Counted from the first letter of the stretch, positions 44,048-52,663 are shown. The stretch is 64,000 bases of DNA from Thiolinea disciformis DSM 14473 (GCF_000371925.1 NZ_AQVE01000013.1:1-64000); one strand, 5' to 3'. The notes: a model not told the origin generated them from the sequence alone. A program made the numbers and translations.

Positions 44048-45595
44048 TTATTGCAATTGTTCTAATACCGTGGTGCTTGCTTGGATTGCACTACGGCGAT
44101 GATAGAAGTTCAAAGCGCGCAAACCCCCTAATTCCTCGCCACCTCCTGCACGTCCAGGACCCCCGTGTATAGACTGTGGCATCACATTCCCGTGGCCAGT
44201 ATGTACTGCGCCAACATCGGGTGAAATCACATGCACACGCCCATGGCTATCCCCTAATTCGATAGCCGCGTGTGCCAGCGCTTGTGGGTCTGAGCCATAT
44301 AGGGAGCTGACTAAAGAGCCTTGTCCACGACGAATTAACTGCAAGGCATGGTCTACATCACGATAGGCAATGAGAGTTGCAACAGGGCCAAAGACCTCCA
44401 GTTCATGCACGATCTGGGCTTTGTCTGCATCACCGACCCCTAATAACGTGGGTGCTATGCAGCAAGAGGTTTGTGTATCCGCATCTACTAGCGGCTGTTT
44501 AGCGCCATCAAATAGGGTATCAGCCTGGCTTTGCAGTTGCGCTAAGCCTGCTTGAATGGAGTGGAGTTGGCTTTTATTGACGACGGCTCCCATACGCACG
44601 CTTTCATGACGTGGATTGCCTACGGTGATGTTGGCGAGTTTGGCACTAATCGCTTCCGCTGCTGCTGCATATAGCGTTGTTGGTACGAAAATACGTCGAA
44701 TCGCTGTGCACTTTTGCCCCGATTTAACACTCATTTCGCGCACCACTTCTTTCACTAATAAGTCAAAAGCAGCGCTATCTGCGGTTTCATCGGGCAGGAA
44801 CAAGGCAGAGTTGATACTATCGGCTTCGATATTGACGCGCACTGACTGTTCAGTCATGGCAGGATGCGAGCGAATAAGACTGGCGGTGGCGGCTGAGCCT
44901 GTGAAAGACACCACATCGAAAGCTTGTAATTGGTCCAGCAAGCCTTCGGAGCTTCCGCAAATAATAGATAAAGCGCCTGCGGGTAAAATGCCAGCGTCTA
45001 CCACATCCTTGACCATGCGTTGCGTAAGCCAAGCGGTCGCAGACGCCGGTTTGATAATAACGGGAACACCAGAGAGTAAGGCGGGCGCGGCTTTTTCCCA
45101 GAAACCCCAACTGGGGAAATTAAACGCATTAATGAATAAGGCCACCCCGCGTGTAGGCGTCAAAATATGTTGTGCTTGGAAGAGTGGATCTTTGCCAAGC
45201 CGTGCTAATTCACCGTCTAATAGAAATTTACGATCACCGAGCTTTTCGCCGAATTTGGCATATTGGCTCAAGGTGAAAATGCCACCATCCACATCGATGG
45301 CGGTATCATTTTTTACTGTGCCGCTATTGGCGGTAGAAATGTCATAATAGTCGCCACGATTTGCTTGCAATAGATTCACCATCGCACTCAATAAAGCGCC
45401 GCGTTCACGGTAGTTTAGGGCGCGTAACGCTTTGCCACCCTGTTCGCGGGCGAAGTGAAAACCTTCTGCTAAATCGAGACCGGTCGCGTCGATTTTAACT
45501 AACTCATTACCCAGCACCGGATCAATCAGGCTAGTACCCTTGCCCGAACCCCGTTGCCATCGTCCAGCCCAGTAGTTTGCTAATAATTCAGTCAT
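44048..45595 (-). CDS. boxD: 3,4-dehydroadipyl-CoA semialdehyde dehydrogenase BoxD
   Basis: The 515-residue aldehyde dehydrogenase is of the BoxD/PaaZ-N-terminal type. It shows 'LFINAFNFPSWGFWEKAAPALLSGVPVIIKPASATAWL' (NADP-binding), 'VSFTGSAATASLIRSHP', 'VRVNIEADSINSALF' (general base Glu) and 'SVKSGQKCTAIRRIFVP' (catalytic Cys). It has no MaoC-like hydratase half, which separates it from PaaZ. It oxidises the ring-cleavage semialdehyde made by BoxC. It lies 11 bp after the DUF4863 gene and leads into benzoate-CoA ligase. Confidence 0.92.
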   Translation of the reverse strand: MTELLANYWAGRWQRGSGKGTSLIDPVLGNELVKIDATGLDLAEGFHFAREQGGKALRALNYRERGALLSAMVNLLQANRGDYYDISTANSGTVKNDTAIDVDGGIFTLSQYAKFGEKLGDRKFLLDGELARLGKDPLFQAQHILTPTRGVALFINAFNFPSWGFWEKAAPALLSGVPVIIKPASATAWLTQRMVKDVVDAGILPAGALSIICGSSEGLLDQLQAFDVVSFTGSAATASLIRSHPAMTEQSVRVNIEADSINSALFLPDETADSAAFDLLVKEVVREMSVKSGQKCTAIRRIFVPTTLYAAAAEAISAKLANITVGNPRHESVRMGAVVNKSQLHSIQAGLAQLQSQADTLFDGAKQPLVDADTQTSCCIAPTLLGVGDADKAQIVHELEVFGPVATLIAYRDVDHALQLIRRGQGSLVSSLYGSDPQALAHAAIELGDSHGRVHVISPDVGAVHTGHGNVMPQSIHGGPGRAGGGEELGGLRALNFYHRRSAIQASTTVLEQLQ

Positions 45596-45606
45596 GATAT
45601 TTTCTC

Positions 45607-46071
45607 TTAACGCGTGAACTCAATACGGCCTTGGGGTAACAGATATAACACTAAAGCACGACCTTGGGACACCGTGGGTTTGTGCGCACTGTTCGGTGGA
45701 TAGACCAACCAGCCTGCTGGATGCCCATCGAATAGAGCATCGCCTTCCTGTGGCATAATCAGATCTATTTCCCCTTCAGGATGGCTATGATGTGGGCCAA
45801 TAACGTCCTTCATATCGACTACATCGACCGAAAATCCCTGTAAGTCCTCCGAAGGTTTAAACACGCGTCCATAGCGAATGCCGCCTGCTTCACGCTCACA
45901 TAACCACCCTTCAGCAAGACCCGTTTCGCAGGATTGTTTGAGTTGTTGATAGCTGGGGCTATCCACGCCATGATGGGTATTAAGCCAGTCACCTAACTCA
46001 GCATTGAGCGGTTTCCCCGCTAATGCTGCGGTGAGAGTGGCGATTTGTTGACGAAAATCAGCAATAGACAC
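45607..46071 (-). CDS. DUF4863 / hydroxylaminobenzoate-lyase-like cupin protein
   Basis: The 154-residue protein is of the DUF4863 family, which includes the p-hydroxylaminobenzoate lyase PnbB. The first half is helical; the second half is a small cupin ('DLQGFSVDVVDMKDVIGPHHSHPEGEIDLIMPQE...WLVYPPNSAHKPTVSQGRALVLYLLPQGRIEF'). Candidate metal-binding His residues are in GPHHSHPEGE and in SAH. Relatives are common in box clusters with an undefined role. I start at the GTG at 46071 because AGGAGG lies just upstream; the longer GTG start at 46089 would sit before the Shine-Dalgarno. It is the first gene of the leftward operon. Confidence 0.82.
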   Translation of the reverse strand: MSIADFRQQIATLTAALAGKPLNAELGDWLNTHHGVDSPSYQQLKQSCETGLAEGWLCEREAGGIRYGRVFKPSEDLQGFSVDVVDMKDVIGPHHSHPEGEIDLIMPQEGDALFDGHPAGWLVYPPNSAHKPTVSQGRALVLYLLPQGRIEFTR

Positions 46072-46089
46072 GAGCCTTCCTCCTAACAC

Positions 46090-46210
46090 ACACTAATCCT
46101 TGCTAATTCACTAAACATGAATTATTTTGCATAATTGAACAATATATCCGGTTACTATGACTGTCAAGCATTATATTGCATATTACGTGAATTGCTCAGG
46201 AATCGAGCCT
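46090..46210. promoter_or_regulatory. Divergent promoter region between the DUF4863-boxD operon and boxR
   Basis: This AT-rich gap should hold promoters for both directions. It contains TGCA at 46128-46131 and 46177-46180. BoxR/BzdR regulators of aromatic pathways bind sites built around TGCA, so these are candidate operators. The link is inference. Confidence 0.45.
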
Positions 46211-47137
46211 ATGGCTACTAAGAAAAATATAGCAAGACTATCTCCCTCTGTTGCTCCCACTGAGCCGGAAAAGCATCCATTTTTGGTGACGCTAGGTGAA
46301 CGTATCCGTGCCTTGCGTGCGCGCAGCGGTCTAACCCGTAAAGCCTTATCACAAGCGGCAGATGTATCGGAACGGCATCTCGCTAATCTTGAATATGGCG
46401 AAGGCAATGCATCGATTTTGGTCTTGCTGCAAGTTGCCGACGCCTTACAGTGCAGCCTGATGGAATTGATTGGTGATGAAAAATCCTCTTCTCCGGAATG
46501 GCTACTCATTCAAGCTTTATTAGAAAATTGTAGTGAGACTAAGCTGCGCCAAATTCGTTTGAAAATCAGTGAAGTACTCGATGAAAAGGGTCATGCCGCT
46601 TTAAATCCACGCATCGCCCTCATTGGGTTACGCGGTGCGGGTAAATCGACCTTGGGACAATTATTAGCAGATGACCTCGGCTTTCCTTTGATTGAGATCA
46701 GTCAGGAAATCGAAAAAATGGCCGGTTGTAGTAGTGGTGAGATTCAAGCCCTCTATGGCATGAATGCCTATCGTCGCTATGAGCGCCGCGCGATTGAGGA
46801 AACCATCCAAATTTATCCTGAAGCTGTAATTTGTATGCCGGGTGGTATGGTGTCTGATCCCGTAACGTATAATCAAGTCTTGACGCATTGCACTACCGTT
46901 TGGTTACAGGCCGAGCCTGAAGACCATATGCAACGTGTCTTGGAGCAGCGTGATTTCCGCCCCATGTCGATGTCTGGCTCACAGGAGGCCATGGATGACT
47001 TGAAGCAAATTTTGGCTTCGCGCAATGCGTTTTATGCCAAGTCTCAGTTCAAGTTGAACACCAGTGAGCAATCGTTAGAGCAAACTTTTATACTGTTACA
47101 GAGCATGATGCGCAGTGCTTTGCATTTATCCAAATAA
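46211..47137 (+). CDS. boxR: Benzoyl-CoA-responsive regulator BoxR (XRE HTH + shikimate-kinase-like)
   Basis: The 308-residue regulator of the BzdR/BoxR family has an N-terminal XRE helix-turn-helix ('LGERIRALRARSGLTRKALSQAADVSERHLANLEYGEGNASILVLLQVADALQCSL'). A linker leads to a C-terminal shikimate-kinase-like domain with P-loop 'IALIGLRGAGKSTLGQLLADDLGFP' (about residues 136-160). In characterised members the C-terminal half senses benzoyl-CoA and releases DNA. I use the ATG at 46211; a longer ATG-started frame from 46157 adds 18 residues that overlap the presumed promoter. It is divergent from boxD and upstream of boxC. Confidence 0.92.
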   Translation: MATKKNIARLSPSVAPTEPEKHPFLVTLGERIRALRARSGLTRKALSQAADVSERHLANLEYGEGNASILVLLQVADALQCSLMELIGDEKSSSPEWLLIQALLENCSETKLRQIRLKISEVLDEKGHAALNPRIALIGLRGAGKSTLGQLLADDLGFPLIEISQEIEKMAGCSSGEIQALYGMNAYRRYERRAIEETIQIYPEAVICMPGGMVSDPVTYNQVLTHCTTVWLQAEPEDHMQRVLEQRDFRPMSMSGSQEAMDDLKQILASRNAFYAKSQFKLNTSEQSLEQTFILLQSMMRSALHLSK

Positions 47138-47149
47138 ATTTTAAATTTA

Positions 47150-47184
47150 TGCATTTTAATGCTTGTTTCTTCTGCAAGTTTGCA
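47150..47184. promoter_or_regulatory. Candidate BoxR operator upstream of boxC
   Basis: TGCA occurs at 47150-47153, 47173-47176 and 47181-47184, the last two separated by AGTT. This tight cluster lies 63-97 bp before the boxC start, in a 109-bp gap after boxR. It fits the TGCA-centred recognition of BoxR/BzdR proteins. Confidence 0.45.
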
Positions 47185-47246
47185 CTATTATTCATATCAG
47201 TTAAGGCTCAATGATGAATTATAGTGCGCTTTCAGGAGGATGAAAC

Positions 47247-48899
47247 GTGACCACAACCGCAGTCGATTACCAAACCCACCCGTCTCAATACAAACATTGG
47301 AAACTGTCTTTTGATGGTCCGATTGCCACACTCAGCGCTGATTTCGATGAAAATGGCGGCTTACGTCCTGGCTATAAATTAAAGCTGAATAGTTATGATC
47401 TGGGTGTCGATATTGAGCTGAATGATGCGATTAATCGGATTCGTTTTGAACACCCTGAAGTGCGTACCGTAGTGGTCACTAGTTTAAAAGATAAAGTGTT
47501 CTGCTCCGGTGCCAATATCTTCATGCTCGGTGTCAGCAGCCATGCGTGGAAAGTAAATTTCTGTAAATTCACTAACGAAACACGGAATGGTTTAGAGGAT
47601 TCCTCTAAGCACAGTGGCTTAAAATTCTTAGCGGCGGTGAATGGTGCTTGTGCTGGTGGTGGTTATGAATTAGCGCTGGCTTGCGATGAAATTCTGTTAG
47701 TCGATGATCGTTCGAGTGCCGTCAGCTTGCCAGAAGTACCTTTATTAGGTGTCTTGCCAGGGACTGGTGGTTTAACGCGTGTCACGGATAAGCGTCATGT
47801 ACGCCATGATCTCGCCGATATTTTCTGCACCACGACCGAAGGGGTGCGTGGGCAAAAAGCTAAAGATTGGCGTTTGGTGGATGAGATTGCTAAGCCCGCC
47901 GTATTCGCGCAAAAAGTCAAAGAGCGTGCGCTGCAATTAGCTGAGAAAAGTGATCGTCCTGCTGATGGCAAAGGGGTCGCTCTGACGCCTATCAGCCGTA
48001 CTATCGAAGCCGATGCACTGCACTATAAGCATGTGAGCGTAGACATTAATCGTGCTGCGCGCACAGCAACCTTCACCGTCAAAGCACCTGAAGGGGTGCA
48101 GCCTAGCTCGGTTAAAGAAATCGAAGAAGCCGGTGCAAGCTGGTATCCACTGGAATTAGCGCGTGAGTTGGAAGATGCGATTTTATCCATGCGCACCAAT
48201 GAATTAGATATTGGTATCTGGTTGCTGAAAACTTCTGGCGATCCAGCCGCCGTGCTGGCGATGGATAAAGTATTACTTGATAACCAGAGTCATTGGTTAG
48301 TGCGTGAAACCATCGGTTTATTACGTCGCACCTTTAGCCGTTTAGATGTGTCTTCTCGCAGTTTGTTTGCCTTGATTGAAAAGGGCTCTTGCTTCGCCGG
48401 TTCGTTCTTAGAGTTTGCTTTAGCCTGCGACCGGACTTATCACTTAATGCTACCGGATGATGCGGATACGCCAACGATTACCGTCGCCGATGTGAATTTT
48501 GGTTTGTATCCGATGGCAACGGGCGAAAGCCGGATTGGGCGGCGTTTCTACAATGAACAGCCTGCTTTAGAAGCGGTGCGTGCAAAAGCAGGTCAAGCTT
48601 TGGATGCAGATGCGGCGTTTGCTGTTGGCTTAGTCACTAGCAATCCAGATGATATTGATTGGGATGATGAAGTACGGATTGCGATTGAAGAGCGTGTGGC
48701 TATGTCACCGGATGCACTCACTGGCATGGAGGCAAACTTACGCTTCAATGGCGAAGAGAATATGTTCACACGAATTTTCGGGCGCTTAACGGCATGGCAA
48801 AACTGGATTTTCCAACGTCCGAATGCCGTCGGTGAGCATGGTGCATTGAAAGTGTACGGCAAAGGCAATAAAGCCCAGTTTGATTGGAACCGCGTTTAA
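47247..48899 (+). CDS. boxC: 2,3-epoxybenzoyl-CoA dihydrolase BoxC
   Basis: The 550-residue BoxC is a double enoyl-CoA hydratase/isomerase fold. In the first half, 'VVTSLKDKVFCSGANIFMLGVSSHAWKVNFCKF' and 'AAVNGACAGGGYELALACDEILLVDDRSSAVSLPEVPLLGVLPGTGGLTRV' form the acyl-CoA oxyanion pocket. The second half repeats it ('ALIEKGSCFAGSFLEFALACDRTYHL'). It opens the ring of 2,3-epoxybenzoyl-CoA, releasing formate and 3,4-dehydroadipyl-CoA semialdehyde. AGGAGGATGAAAC precedes the GTG start. boxB follows after 61 bp. Confidence 0.95.
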   Translation: MTTTAVDYQTHPSQYKHWKLSFDGPIATLSADFDENGGLRPGYKLKLNSYDLGVDIELNDAINRIRFEHPEVRTVVVTSLKDKVFCSGANIFMLGVSSHAWKVNFCKFTNETRNGLEDSSKHSGLKFLAAVNGACAGGGYELALACDEILLVDDRSSAVSLPEVPLLGVLPGTGGLTRVTDKRHVRHDLADIFCTTTEGVRGQKAKDWRLVDEIAKPAVFAQKVKERALQLAEKSDRPADGKGVALTPISRTIEADALHYKHVSVDINRAARTATFTVKAPEGVQPSSVKEIEEAGASWYPLELARELEDAILSMRTNELDIGIWLLKTSGDPAAVLAMDKVLLDNQSHWLVRETIGLLRRTFSRLDVSSRSLFALIEKGSCFAGSFLEFALACDRTYHLMLPDDADTPTITVADVNFGLYPMATGESRIGRRFYNEQPALEAVRAKAGQALDADAAFAVGLVTSNPDDIDWDDEVRIAIEERVAMSPDALTGMEANLRFNGEENMFTRIFGRLTAWQNWIFQRPNAVGEHGALKVYGKGNKAQFDWNRV

Positions 48900-48916
48900 A
48901 CCTGAATTGTAATAGG

Positions 48917-48937
48917 GGAAGTGTGCTACGCACTTCC
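48917..48937 (+). other. Intercistronic hairpin between boxC and boxB
   Basis: GGAAGTG and CACTTCC pair around TGCTACG in the 61-bp gap. No T-run follows, so it is probably an mRNA-stabilising or processing structure rather than a terminator. Confidence 0.55.
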
Positions 48938-48960
48938 TCAGACCCCTTGGAGGAGTTGAA

Positions 48961-50388
48961 ATGTCCACGATTGATTACCAAGAAAAGATTCCGAATAACG
49001 TCAATCTCGCTGAAGACCGTACCTTAAAGCGTGCTTTAGAAAATTGGCAACCGAACTACCTAAACTGGTGGCAAGACATGGGGCCGGATGGTTCACATGG
49101 TTTTGATGTTTATTTGCGTACGGCGGTGAGTGTTGACCCGCAAGGTTGGGCGCAATTTGGACATGTGAAGATGCCGGATTACCGTTGGGGTATTTTCTTA
49201 AATCCAGCCGAGCAAGACCGGAAAATTCACTTCGGTGATCATAAAGGCGAAGCCGCATGGCAAGAAGTACCAGGGGAATATCGCGCTAATTTACGCCGGA
49301 TTATTGTTACTCAAGGTGATACTGAGCCTGCTTCTGTCGAGCAACAACGCCACTTAGGTTTAACTGCACCGAGCCAATACGATCTGCGTAACTTATTCCA
49401 AGTCAATGTGGAAGAAGGTCGCCATTTGTGGGCGATGGTGTACTTACTGCATAAATACTTCGGGCGCGATGGACGGGAAGAGGGCGAGGCTTTATTAGAG
49501 CGTCGTAGTGGTCAGCAAGATAATCCTCGTATCCTGCAAGCCTTCAATGAGCCAACGCCAGATTGGTTATCTTTCTATATGTTCACTTACTTCACGGATC
49601 GTGACGGTAAGTTCCAATTATGTGCCTTGGCTGAGTCCAGCTTTGATCCTTTAGCACGCACTACGAAATTCATGCTCACCGAAGAAGCACATCACATGTT
49701 CGTCGGTGAGTCTGGCGTATCGCGGGTGATTCAGCGCACTTGCCAAGTGATGAACGACCTGAAGACGGATGATCCTGCGAAAATTCGTGCGGCAGGTGTA
49801 ATTGATCTGCAAACGATTCAGCGTTATATCAATTTCCATTTCAGCGTCACGATTGACCTATTCGGCGCAGATGAATCATCCAATGCCGCGACTTTCTACA
49901 CCACTGGCTTAAAAGGTCGCTTTGAAGAAGGCAAACGCACAGACGACCACGTATTGAAAAATGACAGCTACAAGGTGTTAGAAGTACGCAATGGTCAATT
50001 AGTCGAGAAAGAAGTGCCGATGTTGAATGCACTGAACGAAGTGCTGCGTGACGACTACATTAAAGACAGTATTTCTGGCGTTGAACGCTGGAACAAAGTG
50101 ATTGAAAAAGCAGGGATTCCTTTCCGCTTAACTGTCCCACACAAAGCCTTCCATCGGAATATTGGCTCGCTATCAGGTGCTAAGGTATCGCCACAAGGCC
50201 AAGTGGTCAGCCAAGCCGAATGGGATGCGAATGTGGATAAATGGTTGCCTTCTGTAGCTGATCGTCAGTTCGTCGCAAGCTTGATGGGGCGTGTGACTGA
50301 TGCGGGTAAATTTGCCAATTGGATCGCACCACCGGTGATGGGGATTAATCGCCAGCCCGTTGATTTTGAATATGTGCGGTTTAATTAG
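48961..50388 (+). CDS. boxB: Benzoyl-CoA 2,3-epoxidase oxygenase subunit BoxB
   Basis: The 475-residue BoxB is the di-iron oxygenase of benzoyl-CoA epoxidase. It starts 'IDYQEKIPNNVNLAEDRTLKRALENWQPNYLNWWQDMGPDG' and carries ferritin-like iron ligands in 'NVEEGRHLWAMVYLLHKYFG' (EExxH) and 'MLTEEAHHMFVGESG' (EExxH). It inserts one oxygen atom into benzoyl-CoA to give the 2,3-epoxide. It needs electrons from the reductase BoxA, whose gene is not found in this window. GGAGGAG lies just before the ATG. The gene ends at a terminator. Confidence 0.95.
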   Translation: MSTIDYQEKIPNNVNLAEDRTLKRALENWQPNYLNWWQDMGPDGSHGFDVYLRTAVSVDPQGWAQFGHVKMPDYRWGIFLNPAEQDRKIHFGDHKGEAAWQEVPGEYRANLRRIIVTQGDTEPASVEQQRHLGLTAPSQYDLRNLFQVNVEEGRHLWAMVYLLHKYFGRDGREEGEALLERRSGQQDNPRILQAFNEPTPDWLSFYMFTYFTDRDGKFQLCALAESSFDPLARTTKFMLTEEAHHMFVGESGVSRVIQRTCQVMNDLKTDDPAKIRAAGVIDLQTIQRYINFHFSVTIDLFGADESSNAATFYTTGLKGRFEEGKRTDDHVLKNDSYKVLEVRNGQLVEKEVPMLNALNEVLRDDYIKDSISGVERWNKVIEKAGIPFRLTVPHKAFHRNIGSLSGAKVSPQGQVVSQAEWDANVDKWLPSVADRQFVASLMGRVTDAGKFANWIAPPVMGINRQPVDFEYVRFN

Positions 50389-50409
50389 AAACTGAGTTTT
50401 CTCTACTTG

Positions 50410-50440
50410 AAAAGCCACTTACAGTTGCGAGTGGCTTTTT
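50410..50440 (+). terminator. Rho-independent terminator after boxB
   Basis: AAAAGCCACT and AGTGGCTTTTT pair over ten positions with a ten-base loop and a T-run, 22 bp after the boxB stop. It ends the boxCB unit. Confidence 0.9.
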
Positions 50441-50508
50441 GCTTGGTGAGTTCGGCAGGCAGCTCCATAATACGTTATGCTAAAGCTAGGCAGCTTTAGG
50501 AACTAGAT

Positions 50509-50955
50509 ATGCGGGTTTATCTTGATAATTGTATATTCAATCGTCCATTTGATGATCAAAGTCATATACGCATTCGTTTAGAAGCAGAGGCTAAGCTCTA
50601 CATTCAACAACAAATTCGTGAGCAGAAGTTGGAGTTGGTCTGGTCATATATTCTGGAATTTGAGAATGCACAGAATCCTTACCATGAGCGCCAACATGCT
50701 ATCCAAACATGGAAAGATTTGGCAGCAGTGGATATTGAGGAAAGCCCAGTTTTGCTAGATACGGCACGTATCTTAGTGGCTCAAGGGATTAAACCCAAAG
50801 ATGCTTTGCATGTCGCTTGTGCTGTGGAAGGGCAAGCGGATTATTTTATTAGTACCGATGACAAGCTTTTGAAAAAAATCCAAACTATTCCCATCATTTC
50901 TGCTCTAAACCCAATGGATTATATTAAGGAGCTTCCTCATGAAACAACTCACTGA
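50509..50955 (+). CDS. PIN-domain toxin-like ribonuclease
   Basis: The 148-residue PIN-domain protein begins 'MRVYLDNCIFNRPFDDQ' (first catalytic Asp in LDNC). It shows 'VWSYILEFENAQNP' (Glu) and ends 'GIKPKDALHVACAVEGQADYFISTDDKLLKK' with the remaining acidic residues. It overlaps the next short gene by 17 bp, so the two form a toxin-first toxin-antitoxin pair, the reverse of VapBC order. The partner is unlike common antitoxins. The ATG is preceded by AGGAACTAGAT. It likely acts as an Mg2+-dependent RNase; the target is unknown. Confidence 0.8.
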   Translation: MRVYLDNCIFNRPFDDQSHIRIRLEAEAKLYIQQQIREQKLELVWSYILEFENAQNPYHERQHAIQTWKDLAAVDIEESPVLLDTARILVAQGIKPKDALHVACAVEGQADYFISTDDKLLKKIQTIPIISALNPMDYIKELPHETTH

Positions 50956-51160
50956 TACCGAGATTCGGGTTAATGGTATTGCTGCTTTGATTGCTAGCTT
51001 AGGGGAAGTTCAAGCCGAGCGTTTTATTAGTTTGATTTTGCGTGAGCCATTTGATTATACCCAGTGGCAAAAAAAGCTTTGGGAAGATACAAGTTTGGAG
51101 GATTTAAGTAGGATGGCTATGGATTCTCGGCGGGAAACTAAGAAGACTCAAGCCAAGTGA
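50939..51160 (+). CDS. Putative antitoxin of the PIN pair
   Basis: The 73-residue charged protein ('MKQLTDTEIRVNGIAALIASLGEVQAERFISLILREPFDYTQWQKKLWEDTSLEDLSRMAMDSRRETKKT') has a helical N-terminus and an acidic-aromatic C-terminal part that could bind a PIN toxin. No classic DNA-binding fold is obvious. The start lies inside the PIN gene and is preceded by AAGGAG, so it is co-translated. Its role is inferred from this arrangement. Confidence 0.65.
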   Translation: MKQLTDTEIRVNGIAALIASLGEVQAERFISLILREPFDYTQWQKKLWEDTSLEDLSRMAMDSRRETKKTQAK

Positions 51161-51411
51161 ATCCACTTCTCCAGACTTAAAATCTAGCGAGCTGTCTCTG
51201 TTTTTAATTCTACATACAATACTGCACAGACACCATTATAGAATATGTGTTTCTTTGGATACCAACTTCAAAGGTGTTGGACGATGGGAAGAGAACCTCC
51301 AGAGCGAAGCGAAAGAAGGAGGTTAGCCACCGTTGTCTCTATTTTCCTATTTGTTGTCTTCGTGTTCATCCTCTATGGGTATGGGCAAGCTTGGTAGTTC
51401 AGATTGGAGCT

Positions 51412-51864
51412 TCAAAAAGTTATATCTTTCAGAGAATACTTTCCATCGGACCATGTAATCGCTGGATAAAGCTCTGAAACAACCACAGAAACCAAATGTT
51501 CGTCAGAAATATGCATCAACGCGTGAACCAACTCTTCGAGGATGCAGGCCACTTGAATATCAGGAAAAAAATTCGCCATTTTGTTGTAGTCAAGAAAGAC
51601 GATATGCTCAACATGAGCATTGATAACGCCCAGACTAGGAGTGTATATCAGCTCGCCATTGTTCAAGTTCAGGCTGAATGGAGCGGAAGCAAAAATCACA
51701 TGGATGGGATGAGAAAACCACATAGCTGGAGCAATAACCGCCGTAGCCTTCCAAAAGGCTTCCGCGATGCCACGCGGTATCGTTGCGGCGCTAACGCGGA
51801 AAAAATGTCTATGCTTTTGATCAATTCCTCGTTCTATCTCCTCGACAGTTATAAAGTCAGTCAT
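51412..51864 (-). CDS. Hypothetical protein with degenerate metallopeptidase-like motif
   Basis: The 150-residue protein carries 'ACILEELVHALMHISDEHLVS' around residues 103-124. It resembles the HExxH zinc-binding helix of metallopeptidases but reads EELVH, so the first zinc-ligand His is Glu. I do not recognise a named family. The frame starts at an ATG at 51864 with no strong Shine-Dalgarno. It is surrounded by other accessory genes. The 250 bp between it and the PIN module show no gene or structure I can support. Confidence 0.5.
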   Translation of the reverse strand: MTDFITVEEIERGIDQKHRHFFRVSAATIPRGIAEAFWKATAVIAPAMWFSHPIHVIFASAPFSLNLNNGELIYTPSLGVINAHVEHIVFLDYNKMANFFPDIQVACILEELVHALMHISDEHLVSVVVSELYPAITWSDGKYSLKDITF

Positions 51865-52052
51865 GTATTAAACCCTCAAACGAACAGTTTATTAGACAGA
51901 ATCTCGGTACAATATCTTCACCCAAACCCGCCTAGTCTGAGATTGGCAAACTAAATCAATTTACCATCTACCACTTATGCTCAATAATCATACGCCACCT
52001 CCCTCAGTACCACAAACGCCTGTATAGTCTAGTTATCCCTATGGAGGTAACT

Positions 52053-52625
52053 ATGCAAGCCATTAAAAACCAAGTGAGTCGCGAAGACTATCTAAAACTT
52101 GAAGACATTAGCACTGAAAAACACGAGTTCTATCAAGGGCAAGTGTTTGCGATGGCAGGTGGGACTTTTCAACATGCGCGTATTGGGTTAAACGTTACTA
52201 CGGAACTTGCTGTACGCTTACGTGCTAAGCCCTGCCAGCCGATGAATAGTGATATGCGTATTGTTACCCCGTCAGGACTCAACACTTATCCTGATGCTTC
52301 CGTGTATTGTGGTAAACCAGAACTGACTGATAATAATAAAACCCTGCTTAATCCGGTATTGATTATTGAGGTTTTGTCACCCAGCACACGTAGTTATGAT
52401 CGGGGTGATAAATTTCATCATTACCGTTCTATTCCCAGTTTGCGGGATTATTTGCTGATTGATTCTGAAACGATCTTAGTTGAACACTATCAACGAAAGG
52501 GAACTTATGAATGGAATTTGCATGAATATCGCCAATTGACTGATGTTTTAAGCTTAGTGTCGATTGAGCAGCAATTAACGGTTTCTGTGTTTTATGAAGG
52601 TGTTGAATTGTTAATATCTAGGTAA
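52053..52625 (+). CDS. Uma2-family PD-(D/E)XK endonuclease (DUF820), first copy
   Basis: The 190-residue protein is of the Uma2/DUF820 restriction-endonuclease fold. It shows 'KHEFYQGQVFAMAGGTFQHARIGLNVTTELAVRLR', 'MNSDMRIVTPSGLNTYPDASVYCGK' (catalytic Asp) and 'LLNPVLIIEVLSPSTRSYDRGDKFHHYRSIPSLRDYLLID' (ExL motif with Glu). I start at the ATG at 52053 because GGAGG lies five bases before it; the ATG at 52041 overlaps that Shine-Dalgarno. Uma2 genes are abundant in cyanobacteria and filamentous bacteria, with unknown function. It is convergent with a second Uma2 gene 38 bp away. Confidence 0.85.
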   Translation: MQAIKNQVSREDYLKLEDISTEKHEFYQGQVFAMAGGTFQHARIGLNVTTELAVRLRAKPCQPMNSDMRIVTPSGLNTYPDASVYCGKPELTDNNKTLLNPVLIIEVLSPSTRSYDRGDKFHHYRSIPSLRDYLLIDSETILVEHYQRKGTYEWNLHEYRQLTDVLSLVSIEQQLTVSVFYEGVELLISR

Positions 52626-52663
52626 GGCTAGGCGCTTGGTTTAAAAATGAAAAAGCAGCCCAT

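Noticed and set aside
44616-45347. A 243-codon frame antisense to boxD
   Set aside because: It is fully inside boxD, shows no domain and reflects codon usage of the real gene.
51247-51477. Rightward 76-codon reading frame
   Set aside because: It starts without a Shine-Dalgarno, has odd composition and overlaps the minus-strand hypothetical gene.
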